Source: Thermoflexales bacterium (GTDB lineage: Bacteria; Chloroflexota; Anaerolineae; Fen-1058). Taken from it: DNA of 34,248 nt. Every line of letters starts with the position of its first letter. The first letter of the stretch is position 1. The stretch spans positions 1 to 34,248 of the forward strand of contig JAUQXC010000559.1 in the NCBI GenBank assembly GCA_030834825.1. The letters are read 5' to 3'. Shown piece by piece: positions 18,379 through 27,844 of the stretch. Made by a program: the position numbers and the translations under genes. The notes under the pieces are model-generated. The model did not search any database, was not told the DNA's origin, and saw only the letters and a list, made by a program, of their open reading frames with translations.

Positions 18379-19044
18379 ATGGAAACCACCTGGCGGCCGG
18401 TCCTGATCGCCGAAACCGAAAAGCCCTACTGGAAGCCCTTGCAGCAGTTCGTCAAGGCTGAGCGTAAAAAATACACGGTCTTTCCTCCCGACAAAGAGGT
18501 CTTTGCGGCGCTGCATCTGACACCCTATGAAAAAGTCAGTGTCTTGATCCTGGGGCAGGACCCCTATCACGAGGTGCGACAGGCGCATGGTCTGTGCTTT
18601 TCGGTGCAGCCCGACGTGGCGATTCCGCCGTCGTTGCAGAATATCTATCAAGAACTGCACGCCGATCTGGGCTGCCGGATTCCCAACAACGGTCACTTGA
18701 CGCCTTGGGCCGAACAGGGCGTGTTGTTGCTCAACGCGGTGTTGACCGTGCGCGCGCACCAGGCCAATTCACATCAAGGCCAGGGCTGGGAGAACTTCAC
18801 GGATGCGATCATCCGGGCGGTCAATGACAAGCCCGATCGGGTGGTGTTTGTCTTGTGGGGCGCGTATGCGCGCAAGAAAGCGCCGCTGATCGATACCACA
18901 CGGCACGTCATCATTCAATCGGCGCATCCTTCCCCGCTCTCCGCTTCCAATGGTTTCTTTGGCAGCCGGTCGTTCTCCAAGATCAACGCGGCGTTGCGCG
19001 AAGTGGGCCAGCCCGAGATAGACTGGCAAATTCCTGATGTCTAG
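18379..19044 (+). CDS. ung: Uracil-DNA glycosylase, family 1
   Basis: GQDPYH motif and HPSPLSASNGFFGSRSFSKIN. Confidence 0.93.
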   Translation: METTWRPVLIAETEKPYWKPLQQFVKAERKKYTVFPPDKEVFAALHLTPYEKVSVLILGQDPYHEVRQAHGLCFSVQPDVAIPPSLQNIYQELHADLGCRIPNNGHLTPWAEQGVLLLNAVLTVRAHQANSHQGQGWENFTDAIIRAVNDKPDRVVFVLWGAYARKKAPLIDTTRHVIIQSAHPSPLSASNGFFGSRSFSKINAALREVGQPEIDWQIPDV

Positions 19045-19061
19045 GAGAACGATGAAAAACC

Positions 19062-19170
19062 CATCTCTACCGCCGAGCCCGCCGAGCCCGCAGAGAGCGC
19101 AGGCGCCTAGTGGGGCATGGCCGAAAAATAAGTTTAAAACTCGGCGTTCTCGGCGATCTCTGCGGTGAAA
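19062..19170. repeat. Intergenic inverted pair of degenerate cgccgag/cgcagag repeats
   Basis: accgccgagcccgccgagcccgcagag versus the reverse complement of ctcggcgttctcggcgatctctgcggt. Confidence 0.65.
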
Positions 19171-19196
19171 AAAAGGTTTTTTCAACAGCCTCCTAG

Positions 19197-20818
19197 TACT
19201 ACAACGAGACTTTCATTACTACGAGACGTTTGGCTTTTTGGACCTTGAACTGAATTTCGGATGCTGTTGCATCGTATGCTTACGATGCGACTGATACGCG
19301 GCATAGTTTCGCTGTTGACGATACTCGATGAGGTCGAAGACCTCCGACTGACACTTTTCGGTGTCGATGAGCTGCGCGACCAATTGTCGCGCTTGCGCGG
19401 TGGTCAAGGCCGGTGACTTTTTTTAGCTGTGCTCGCACTTGCATCACGCACCGGCCCACCCCGGCCCGAGGGCCGGGGACATGGGCAAAAGTGATGGGCC
19501 AAAAACGTTTGAGCCATATGATGATGCCAACCGACCCAGGTGCGGGTTTCGTAATGATCCATGCCAACTTCACCTTTGGCCTCTTCGAAGCTCGTCTCGA
19601 TCGGCCAGCGTTGACCACTCATGTCGGCTATCGTGTGGGGCGCGATGCCAACCGGCGCGTTGCACAAGTAATACTTGGTCTCGGTCGGTTCCTTCAGACT
19701 GCGCCGAAAGATAGCCCACACATGTGGCCCGGGCAAGCGATTGCGGACGGTGGTGACGCGCAACCAGGCGAAGTCAGCGCGCAATGGCCCTTTGCTTCCT
19801 TCTTGAAGGGTCAGACGCTGCCAGCGGGTCTTGGGCAGGTGGCTGGCCAATGCGCGCAGTTCCTGAGCCGGTGGTGCATCCAACCGCACACGCGCACGAA
19901 CTCGTGGACGTCCCAACAAGCCCGGGCCAGCCGGCTCCACCGCGGGCGTGTGCAACCACACGCGGGTATTGTTGGGGACCTCGGCGAAATACCATTTGCC
20001 CAACGCCGCCACACCGTCCAAAAAGCCTGGATTTTGGCCGAAATGTTCATCGCACGTGACCCATTGAAATGGCAGCACATCGCGCTCGACCAAATCGCGG
20101 ACCCTGTCCAACGCCAACGCGGGTTCAGTGCGAAACGCCGTCCCGTGGGGAATGCCACAGTCTTGCCAGCGCATTTGATGATCACGATCAAACCAGTCCT
20201 CGGGGAGATACAAGCGACCATTCAGAAACGTATAACCCAAGGGGCTGGCGTACACCACAAACACGCCTTCTTGGCAGTTCGCCAGCTTGCCCAACCGTCC
20301 ACAATATTGCCAAGTGACACCAACCGAGTGCTCGCCTTGTTTCGGAAAGCCACTGCCATCGACAATGACTACGCCACAGGGGTGCCCCAACGACCGTGCC
20401 ACCAACTCCTGATGGCGACGAATCACAGCTTGCGCATCCCACTGGCCGGCACCAATGAAATCTTGCGCCGCGCGCACGGCATTACGATCCGGCCCCAACA
20501 CTTCCAACAGCATCGGCTCAATGGTCTTACGTTCCGCGTTCGACAGTTGTCCGCACAGATACACGGCCGACCAGTCGCGTTGCTCGCGCCGATAGAAGCA
20601 ATCGTCAAACAGACGATGATAGTCCGCCAACGCTTGGCAAATCGCTTCCTGATCTTGAACCGTCAACTTGAGGCCAGCCGGACGGCCACTGGCGGGCGGC
20701 TGATTGCGGCGCGGTGGGCGTTGTTTTATCGTGTGAGCCATGGCGATTCCTTGCTTGAAAGGTTGCCATGGAGTGTATCATGCAAAAGTCTCGTAGTAAT
20801 GAAAGTCTCGTTGTAATA
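19197..20818. mobile_element. Complete IS701-family insertion sequence
   Basis: 36-bp terminal inverted repeats with 34 of 36 matches (19197-19232 / 20783-20818), flanked by direct CTAG at 19193-19196 and 20819-20822; encodes an IS701-like DDE transposase. Confidence 0.92.
19404..20741 (-). CDS. IS701-family transposase (C-terminus probably frameshifted)
   Basis: VIVDGSGFPKQG, VTCDEHFG, WPIETSFEEAKGEVGMDHYETRTW carry the D, D and E residues. Expected C-terminal sequence continues in other frames (19219-19407). Confidence 0.88.
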   Translation of the reverse strand: MAHTIKQRPPRRNQPPASGRPAGLKLTVQDQEAICQALADYHRLFDDCFYRREQRDWSAVYLCGQLSNAERKTIEPMLLEVLGPDRNAVRAAQDFIGAGQWDAQAVIRRHQELVARSLGHPCGVVIVDGSGFPKQGEHSVGVTWQYCGRLGKLANCQEGVFVVYASPLGYTFLNGRLYLPEDWFDRDHQMRWQDCGIPHGTAFRTEPALALDRVRDLVERDVLPFQWVTCDEHFGQNPGFLDGVAALGKWYFAEVPNNTRVWLHTPAVEPAGPGLLGRPRVRARVRLDAPPAQELRALASHLPKTRWQRLTLQEGSKGPLRADFAWLRVTTVRNRLPGPHVWAIFRRSLKEPTETKYYLCNAPVGIAPHTIADMSGQRWPIETSFEEAKGEVGMDHYETRTWVGWHHHMAQTFLAHHFCPCPRPSGRGGPVRDASASTAKKSHRP

Positions 20819-20849
20819 CTAGCAAACTGCAGAAAGCAGGTTATCGACT

Positions 20850-21710
20850 ATGAGCACCATCGGCATTATCGGCGCCGGGACGATGGGCAACGGCATTGCC
20901 TACGTTGCGGCGAGTCACGGCCACGACGTGGTCATGTATGATGTCCAGCTGGCTTTGGCCCAACGCGGCTTTGACGCCATCCACGCGATACTACAACGTC
21001 ACGTCGAAAAGAAGCGGATCGACGAAACGGAGCTGCAGACGACACTCGATCGGGTGCAGCTCACCGCCGATCTGGCTGATATGGCACATACGGGCTTAGT
21101 CATTGAAGCCGTGCCGGAAGACCTGGCCTTGAAGCGCGACATCTTTCACTCTCTCGACCACATTTGCGATCCGGCAGCGCTGCTGTGCAGCAATACTTCT
21201 TCGCTGTCGATCACCGCTTTGGCGGGCGTGACTCAACGTCCTGAACAAGTGGCCGGCTTGCACTTCTTCAATCCGGCGCCGATGATGGCGCTGGTCGAAG
21301 TGGTGCAGGGCGATCGGACGTCGCCGGCCACGATCGGTTACCTGGTCGATCTGGCGCGGCGCTGGGGCAAGACCCCGATCGTCACACGTGATACGCCGGG
21401 CTTCATCGTCAATCGTATTGCACGGCCCTTTTACGGTGAAGCGCTGCGCCTGCTCGATCAGCACGTGGCTGCTGCTGAGACCATCGATCGGGTCGTACGG
21501 GCCGCCGGTTTCAAGCTGGGGCCGTTCGAACTGCTCGATTTGATTGGGCTGGATGTGAACCTGGCCGTGACAAAGTCGATCTACGAGGCCTATTTTCAAG
21601 AGCCGCGCTTTCGCCCCCATTCCTTGCAGCAGCGCATGGCCGCTGCCGGGCTACTGGGCCGCAAATCTGGACGCGGCTTCTACGAATATCCAACGGAAAA
21701 TCAACCTTAA
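20850..21710 (+). CDS. 3-hydroxybutyryl-CoA dehydrogenase
   Basis: GIIGAGTMGNGIA, LHFFNPAPMMALVEVV, PGFIVNRI, GFYEYP. Confidence 0.92.
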   Translation: MSTIGIIGAGTMGNGIAYVAASHGHDVVMYDVQLALAQRGFDAIHAILQRHVEKKRIDETELQTTLDRVQLTADLADMAHTGLVIEAVPEDLALKRDIFHSLDHICDPAALLCSNTSSLSITALAGVTQRPEQVAGLHFFNPAPMMALVEVVQGDRTSPATIGYLVDLARRWGKTPIVTRDTPGFIVNRIARPFYGEALRLLDQHVAAAETIDRVVRAAGFKLGPFELLDLIGLDVNLAVTKSIYEAYFQEPRFRPHSLQQRMAAAGLLGRKSGRGFYEYPTENQP

Positions 21711-21726
21711 TTTTCGCCCCGCCAGC

Positions 21727-21756
21727 TTGACAAAGCGGTTTGTGGGGCGCTATAAT
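21727..21756 (+). promoter_or_regulatory. Sigma70-type promoter TTGACA-18-TATAAT
   Basis: Exact consensus hexamers upstream of the amylase gene. Confidence 0.8.
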
Positions 21757-21780
21757 AACTAGCGACGCAAACCGGTTTGT
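21731..21780. promoter_or_regulatory. Two operator-like palindromes, caaagcggtttgt and caaaccggtttgt
   Basis: 21731-21743 overlaps -35/spacer; 21768-21780 lies just after -10. Centres about 37 bp apart; second is a perfect 12-bp palindrome. Confidence 0.55.
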
Positions 21781-21835
21781 AAAACCTCGCCCTTCGATAA
21801 TCGCCGTTCACCCACGACAGTTTTTAGGTGAGAGT

Positions 21836-21880
21836 ATGAACACTGCGGTGGTTCAGCGTATCATCCTCAATTACCAGTAA
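21836..21880 (+). other. Candidate 14-codon leader ORF (MNTAVVQRIILNYQ)
   Basis: ATG after ttaggtgagagt, stop TAA at 21878, directly before a hairpin/T-run. Confidence 0.35.
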
Positions 21881-21886
21881 AGCTCG

Positions 21887-21930
21887 CGCCAGTGTGGCTG
21901 CTCTATGGGACAGCTGCTGGCGTTTTTGTT
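21887..21930 (+). terminator. Intrinsic-terminator-like hairpin in the amylase 5' leader
   Basis: CGCCAG (21887-21892) pairs with CTGGCG (21917-21922); inner ggctg/cagct pairing; then TTTTTGTTT. Confidence 0.6.
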
Positions 21931-22020
21931 TACAGGAGGTGCCCGGGCCGACAGAGACAATTCCCAACCCAATTGACCTTGAATCCATGACATATCTCAA
22001 CCCCTAGGAGAAGAGCTGCA

Positions 22021-25000
22021 ATGAAGAGAAAGACTTTAGTTGTCTGGCTGACAGTGCTGGCGGTGCTGGTCAGCTTACTGCCGTTAAATGTATCGCCTGC
22101 TTTCTCAAAACCAATTGAACGCGTTATCCCCGAACAAGGGGAAGGCACTCTGCCCGCTGCGCCGGCGGCAGCTTCCAACTGGTGTGTGGCGGGTGACTTC
22201 CAAGGCTGGAACAATGGCAGCGATCCCCTGTATGATGACGGAACGCATGGGGATCTGGTTGCCAATGATGGTGTGTTGTCATTGGATTATGCCATTACCC
22301 AGACAGTTGGATACGCTGGGTGGAAAATCTTTAGCTGCGGCACGTGGACTGGTTACCCTGGTGAAGAAGGTGACAACAAATGGTTGTACACCACGACCAA
22401 TCCTGAAACCGTCAAATTTGTGTTTGACACAGGCACCGTGAATGATGGCTACCGGCCTTCCACGAATCTCGCCAATGTGATTGACTCGGCCGATATGCTG
22501 ACCAATACATGGACGGCAGTGGGCAACTGGCAGCCGGGTGGAATTTTTAGCAACACGTTACCTGCCTCGCAAATGGCCCCAGTCGCACCAGGCTTGTATG
22601 CTGTAACTTACACAGTGCCGAGCGCCGGGGCTTATCAGTACAAGGTGACAGAGACGGGTTCATGGGCGCATCAATTCGGCCCCGATGGGCGCTCCGTCAA
22701 TTCCGGCAATTTCAATTTCACGACAACCTCTGCCAATCAAGTCGTGGGCTTTTTCCTGGATGTTGCGCGCGGTCGTATTAGGGCAGTTCCAGCCGGTGCG
22801 GCGGGCACGGCCCAATGGTATTTACGCGGCTCCATGAACGGTTGGAGCGGCACGCAGGATCAACTCTACGATGACGGCACGCATGGTGACTTGGTTCCCG
22901 GCGATGGTATCTACTCGCTCAATTACACTTTTGTGACAACCGGTACGCATGAGTGGAAGATCACCGTCGACAATTGGAGCACCAGCTATCCCAACAACAA
23001 TGCCTGGTTGATCGTCGATATCCCCAATCAGGCCGTCAGGTTCACGCTGGATACCAACACCTATGACGACGGTTGGTGGCCGCAGTCTAATATTGCCAAC
23101 GCCAACGACAGCATTCCCGCCGACTGGACCGCCGTGGGTAACTGGCAACCGGGTGGAACTTATAGCAACACACTACCAGCCTCGCAATTGGCCCCGGTCG
23201 CACCAGGCTTGTATGCCGTGACCTACACTGTGTCGAGCGCCGGCAGTTACGCCTACAAAGTGTCACGGACGGGAAGTTGGGATCAGCAGTATGGTGCGGG
23301 TGGTCGCTCGATTGACGCCAGCACCGTGAGCTTCCAGGCCTACGCTGCTGATCAAACGCTGGGCTTCTATTTGGACACAGCTCGCGGTCGTGTGAAGGTC
23401 GTATCGATTAAGACGACGGCCGCGCACGACAACAATGTCTGGTGGACCGATCTGGGCCACAACAGCCGCGATGCACTGTATCGCAATCCGTTGGGCGCCG
23501 TGACAACGGATACTGCAGTTACGCTGCGCCTGCGCGCGGCCGATGGCGACCTCACAGCGGCGAAGGTGCGAATCTACAACGATCGCACCAACGAGCAATC
23601 CCTGCTCAACATGACGCGCAAGGTGGGCGATGGCAAGTACGAGTGGTGGGAAGTTCAGCTGCCGCCGAGTGCGCTGCCCACCGTCTACTGGTATCGTTTC
23701 ATCGCGATCGATGGTACGGCCACCGCCTACTATGAAGATGATGCAACACGCGATGGCGGCTGGGGCGGGACTTTTGCCGCTAGCCCCGACAATAGCTGGC
23801 AGCTGACCGTGTACGATCCATCCTTTGAATCGCCCGACTGGATCCAGAACGCCGTTGTCTATCAGATCTTCCCAGATCGGTTCCGCGACGGCATCACGAC
23901 CAACCACACACCGAGTGGCACGTTCTTCTACAGCGAAACCTTGGGCACGGTCTATCGTTCGTTGCAGGACGATTGGAACCAGTACATTTGCGATCCCCGC
24001 GACGCCGGTCCGTGCAATGGCACATACAGCAAGAATTTCTACGGCGGCGATTTGCAGGGTCTGCACGACAAACTCGACTATCTGCAAGACCTGGGCGTGA
24101 CGGCGATCTATCTGAACCCGATCTTCGAAGCGCCATCCAATCATAAGTACGACGCCACCGACTTCAGCCTCATCGACGACAATTTCGGCGATTTACAGAC
24201 GTTCATCTCGCTGACGAACGAGCTGGACAACCGTGGCATGCATCTGATCCTCGATGGCGTGTTCAATCACACCTCGTCGGACAGCATCTATTTCGATCGC
24301 TATGGCCGCTATGCGCAGGTGGGTGCGTGCGAAAGCCAGAACTCGCCGTATCGTAACTGGTACTACTTCAGGGACGTGACGCCGGGCAGCGGCGTGTGTG
24401 CTAGTTCTAACGGCACGCCTAATGCAGCTACCTACGAGAGCTGGTTCAGCTTTGACAGTCTGCCCAAGCTGCGGGCCACCGATCCCGAAGTGCGCGCCCT
24501 GATCTACACCAGCGGGACGCAATCGATTGCGCCGTATTGGATGCAGTGGGCCGACGGTTGGCGCCTGGACGTCGCCGGCGATGTCGATCCCGGCGTCACC
24601 AACGATCCCGCCAATGATTATTGGGAAGGCTTCCGGGCGGCGACGCACGCCGTAAATCCCGACACCTACATCGTCGGCGAAGAGTGGGGCAATGCTGCGT
24701 CGTGGACCTTGGGCAATGAGTGGGACGCCACAATGAACTATCAGTACAGCTCGGCCCTGCTCAGCTTCTGGCGCGATGAGACCTTCACCGACAACGATCA
24801 CAATTCCGGCAGTTCGGCGGGGGAGTTGAGTCCGCTGAATCCATCACAGGTGGACGCACGCCTCCACAACTGGCAGGAACGTTACGCGCCGCCCGCCTAC
24901 TACTCCATGATGAACCTGCTGGGCAGCCACGACATGAATCGCGCATTGTTCATGCTGGATCACAACACAGATTTGGTCAGCCCCACGTTGTATTTGAACC

Positions 25001-27780
25001 CCAACTATGACTGGAGCGACGCCATGGCGCGCCTGAAAGGCGTGGCCTTGATGCAGCTCACGTTGCCCGGCGCGCCGACGATCTACTACGGCGATGAAGT
25101 CGGCCTGGTCGGGCCGGTCGCTTACGCGGGCGGCAGGTGGGAAGACGATCCTTACAACCGTCAACCGTTCCCCTGGCTCGATCAAAGCGGCACGCCCTTC
25201 TACACGCATTTGCAATCGGAAAGCGGGCAGAATGTACTGCGCGACTACTACAAGCTGCTGACTGGTGCGCGCAATAATCACGCCGCACTGCGCACAGGCT
25301 CGTTCGATACATTGCGCGTGGATGACACGAATAAAGTGTACGTTTATGGCCGCAAGTGGATCTCAGATACGGTCGGCGACGCTGCCGTTGTGATCGTCAA
25401 TCGCCATACGACGACGCAAACGATCACGGTCGATGTGGGCCGTTATCTGGGCAATGGTACGGTCTTCACCGACGTGTTGAACAGCGGCGTCGTCTACACC
25501 GTGACGGGTAACGTTATCACCGTCGCCGACGTGCCGCCGATGTTGGGCGCACTGCTGGTCTACGAAAGCGGCGACGTCATTCCTCCGGCAGCCCCGGCTA
25601 ATCTGGTGGCCTCCGAAGGCGATGGGCAGGTCTGGTTGGATTGGGATGCGGTAACCGGAGCGGCGAACTACAACATCTATCGTTCGTTGTTGTCCGGCGG
25701 CGGCTACACGCGCATCGTCACGAGCACGACCGATGTTGTCTATACTGACACTGCCGTAAGCAACGGCACGTGGTATTACTACGTCGTCACCGCGGTTGAT
25801 GCGAACGGCAATGAAAGCATCTATTCCAACGAAGACGACGCCTTGCCACACGCCACCATCGGCTGGGCGGGCGACCTGTTGCCGGCGAGCATCGTCCACA
25901 CGATCGGTCTCACGCCCACCGAGGTCATTACGGCGCAGGTCTGGATCGACGGCATTACGAACGGTGCAGGTCAGGGCGCGGGCGTCATCGCGCAGCTGGG
26001 TTACGGCATCAGCGGCACCAACCCGTTGAGCTGGACGCTGTGGACGCCGATGAGCTATGCCGGCGACCTCGGCAACAACGACTACTATAGTACGACCCTC
26101 ACGCCCGAAGCCGTTGGCGTGTTCCAGTACGTCGCTCGCTTCAGCAGCACCAACGGTCGTGAGTGGACCTATGCTTACGTCAGCGGTACGATGCCTGGCG
26201 AGTTGACGGTGAATGCTTCTTCAGATACGACACCGCCTGCCACTCCGCTCAATCTGCACGTCATCCACTGGGGCACCGATCATATCTCGTTGGCGTGGGA
26301 TCCCGTGGCCGATAGTGATCTCTACGCTTACGATCTCTATCGCTACAGCGATCAGCAAACGCCGGGCGATGTGGCCCAGATCGGACGTGTGCTGGCTTCC
26401 ACGACCGTCTACACCGATGATGCGGTTGTCGGCGGGCACACCTACACCTACACGGTCAAGGCGCTCGATACGTCGTTCAATGCTTCGGGAGATTCAAACG
26501 AAGCGATCGGCAGCGCCGTCCCGCGACTCGTCGAGTTGCGCTTCTTCGTCACGGTGCCGGACTTCACACCCAGCGGCGATACGGTCTACATCGCGGGTGA
26601 TAATGCCGCCGCCTTTGGCGCAGCATGGAGTCCGGGCGCGCAACCCATCACGCAGCTCAGCGCCACCCAATGGATGTACACCGTCACCATCGGCGAAGGC
26701 ACGGCACTACAATACAAGTATACGCGCGGCTCGTGGGATACGGTGGAAAACTGGGGCACGCTGGTCGGCACTGCGAATCGCCAGCTGACTACAGTTTATG
26801 GCGCGACCGGCGTCATGACCGTGACGGATACGGCCCACAACTGGCGCGATCCCATCGTGCTGTCGCACTTCCCGGCGGATGGTGCAACGCTGTTGAACGC
26901 TACTCAGCCGATCACGGTGGCGTTCAATCGCCAGCTGAACACGACGCACATCACCACCTCCACGTTCGTGGTCACGAACACGCTGGGTGAAACATATACT
27001 GGTGCATTCAGCTTTGAGCAGCACTTCCCCACTGAGTACATCACGGGCACGGTGGTGACTTTCACTCCCAGTCGCGCCCTGGCGGGCGGTCAACATCAGG
27101 TAACGTTGGTGCCCGCCGGTTATGTGGACGAAGGACCGATGCAGCGGACTTATCGCTGGTCCTTCAATGTGGCAGGCATCAGCTTCGTCACGCCGACGAA
27201 TGGTCAGGTCTTCACCGCTACGAATGGTACAAGCGTCGAGGTGCCGCTGGTGATCACCACGACCGACTTCACTATCCCGACCGATGGTCATTGGCATCTG
27301 TGGATCGATGGCAGTATGGTCGGCATGGTGTACGGTTACACGGCGACGCAAACCTTGCTGGTTGGGCCGCATGTGATCACGGCTGAACTGGTCGACACGG
27401 GACATCAACCGCTGGGACCGGTGGCTACCGTCAACGTGGTCGTCAATGCGCCCGTTGTGCCTGGAATCTCGTTCGTCACGCCGACGAATGGTCAAATCTT
27501 CACCGCTACCGACAACATCAGCGTTAGTGTGCCGCTGGTCATCACCACGACCGACTTCGCCATCCCCACGGACGGGCATTGGCATTTGTGGGTCGATGGC
27601 AGCATGATCAGCATGGTCTATGGCTACACGACAACTCACACCCTGGTGGCTGGAACTCATGTGATTACGGCTGAGCTGGTCACTCCAGCCCATCAACCGC
27701 TGGGGCCAGTGGCCACAGTCACGCTTGAGGTGCTCAAGATTCGACCTTACACCACCTATCTACCGCTGGTGCGGCGTTAA
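22021..27780 (+). CDS. Secreted multidomain GH13 alpha-amylase/amylopullulanase-like protein
   Basis: Signal peptide; two N-terminal X25/CBM-like repeats; GH13 motifs LDGVFNH, GWRLDVAGD, VGEEWG, LLGSHD; FN3-like domains; starch-binding-like module; two C-terminal tandem repeats; ends TTYLPLVRR. Confidence 0.93.
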   Translation: MKRKTLVVWLTVLAVLVSLLPLNVSPAFSKPIERVIPEQGEGTLPAAPAAASNWCVAGDFQGWNNGSDPLYDDGTHGDLVANDGVLSLDYAITQTVGYAGWKIFSCGTWTGYPGEEGDNKWLYTTTNPETVKFVFDTGTVNDGYRPSTNLANVIDSADMLTNTWTAVGNWQPGGIFSNTLPASQMAPVAPGLYAVTYTVPSAGAYQYKVTETGSWAHQFGPDGRSVNSGNFNFTTTSANQVVGFFLDVARGRIRAVPAGAAGTAQWYLRGSMNGWSGTQDQLYDDGTHGDLVPGDGIYSLNYTFVTTGTHEWKITVDNWSTSYPNNNAWLIVDIPNQAVRFTLDTNTYDDGWWPQSNIANANDSIPADWTAVGNWQPGGTYSNTLPASQLAPVAPGLYAVTYTVSSAGSYAYKVSRTGSWDQQYGAGGRSIDASTVSFQAYAADQTLGFYLDTARGRVKVVSIKTTAAHDNNVWWTDLGHNSRDALYRNPLGAVTTDTAVTLRLRAADGDLTAAKVRIYNDRTNEQSLLNMTRKVGDGKYEWWEVQLPPSALPTVYWYRFIAIDGTATAYYEDDATRDGGWGGTFAASPDNSWQLTVYDPSFESPDWIQNAVVYQIFPDRFRDGITTNHTPSGTFFYSETLGTVYRSLQDDWNQYICDPRDAGPCNGTYSKNFYGGDLQGLHDKLDYLQDLGVTAIYLNPIFEAPSNHKYDATDFSLIDDNFGDLQTFISLTNELDNRGMHLILDGVFNHTSSDSIYFDRYGRYAQVGACESQNSPYRNWYYFRDVTPGSGVCASSNGTPNAATYESWFSFDSLPKLRATDPEVRALIYTSGTQSIAPYWMQWADGWRLDVAGDVDPGVTNDPANDYWEGFRAATHAVNPDTYIVGEEWGNAASWTLGNEWDATMNYQYSSALLSFWRDETFTDNDHNSGSSAGELSPLNPSQVDARLHNWQERYAPPAYYSMMNLLGSHDMNRALFMLDHNTDLVSPTLYLNPNYDWSDAMARLKGVALMQLTLPGAPTIYYGDEVGLVGPVAYAGGRWEDDPYNRQPFPWLDQSGTPFYTHLQSESGQNVLRDYYKLLTGARNNHAALRTGSFDTLRVDDTNKVYVYGRKWISDTVGDAAVVIVNRHTTTQTITVDVGRYLGNGTVFTDVLNSGVVYTVTGNVITVADVPPMLGALLVYESGDVIPPAAPANLVASEGDGQVWLDWDAVTGAANYNIYRSLLSGGGYTRIVTSTTDVVYTDTAVSNGTWYYYVVTAVDANGNESIYSNEDDALPHATIGWAGDLLPASIVHTIGLTPTEVITAQVWIDGITNGAGQGAGVIAQLGYGISGTNPLSWTLWTPMSYAGDLGNNDYYSTTLTPEAVGVFQYVARFSSTNGREWTYAYVSGTMPGELTVNASSDTTPPATPLNLHVIHWGTDHISLAWDPVADSDLYAYDLYRYSDQQTPGDVAQIGRVLASTTVYTDDAVVGGHTYTYTVKALDTSFNASGDSNEAIGSAVPRLVELRFFVTVPDFTPSGDTVYIAGDNAAAFGAAWSPGAQPITQLSATQWMYTVTIGEGTALQYKYTRGSWDTVENWGTLVGTANRQLTTVYGATGVMTVTDTAHNWRDPIVLSHFPADGATLLNATQPITVAFNRQLNTTHITTSTFVVTNTLGETYTGAFSFEQHFPTEYITGTVVTFTPSRALAGGQHQVTLVPAGYVDEGPMQRTYRWSFNVAGISFVTPTNGQVFTATNGTSVEVPLVITTTDFTIPTDGHWHLWIDGSMVGMVYGYTATQTLLVGPHVITAELVDTGHQPLGPVATVNVVVNAPVVPGISFVTPTNGQIFTATDNISVSVPLVITTTDFAIPTDGHWHLWVDGSMISMVYGYTTTHTLVAGTHVITAELVTPAHQPLGPVATVTLEVLKIRPYTTYLPLVRR

Positions 27781-27844
27781 CGCTCGCAGGCAGATCGGTT
27801 CAATGTAGGAGCGTCATCCGGCGTCAGCGGGAAATGGCTGATCT

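Noticed and set aside
19062-19170. Possible CRISPR-like repeats
   Set aside because: Units are 7-10 nt and degenerate, without spacers of regular length; no cas genes seen.
18769-19185. Minus-strand ORF starting MKKPFFHRRDRRERRV
   Set aside because: Start is encoded by the cgccgag intergenic repeat and the rest is antisense to ung.
19413-20816. 467-aa plus-strand ORF across the IS
   Set aside because: Antisense shadow of the transposase gene; the minus strand carries the recognisable DDE transposase.
23263-24144. 293-aa minus-strand ORF (and 26707-27696) within the amylase
   Set aside because: Antisense of a clear GH13 coding frame; no family features.
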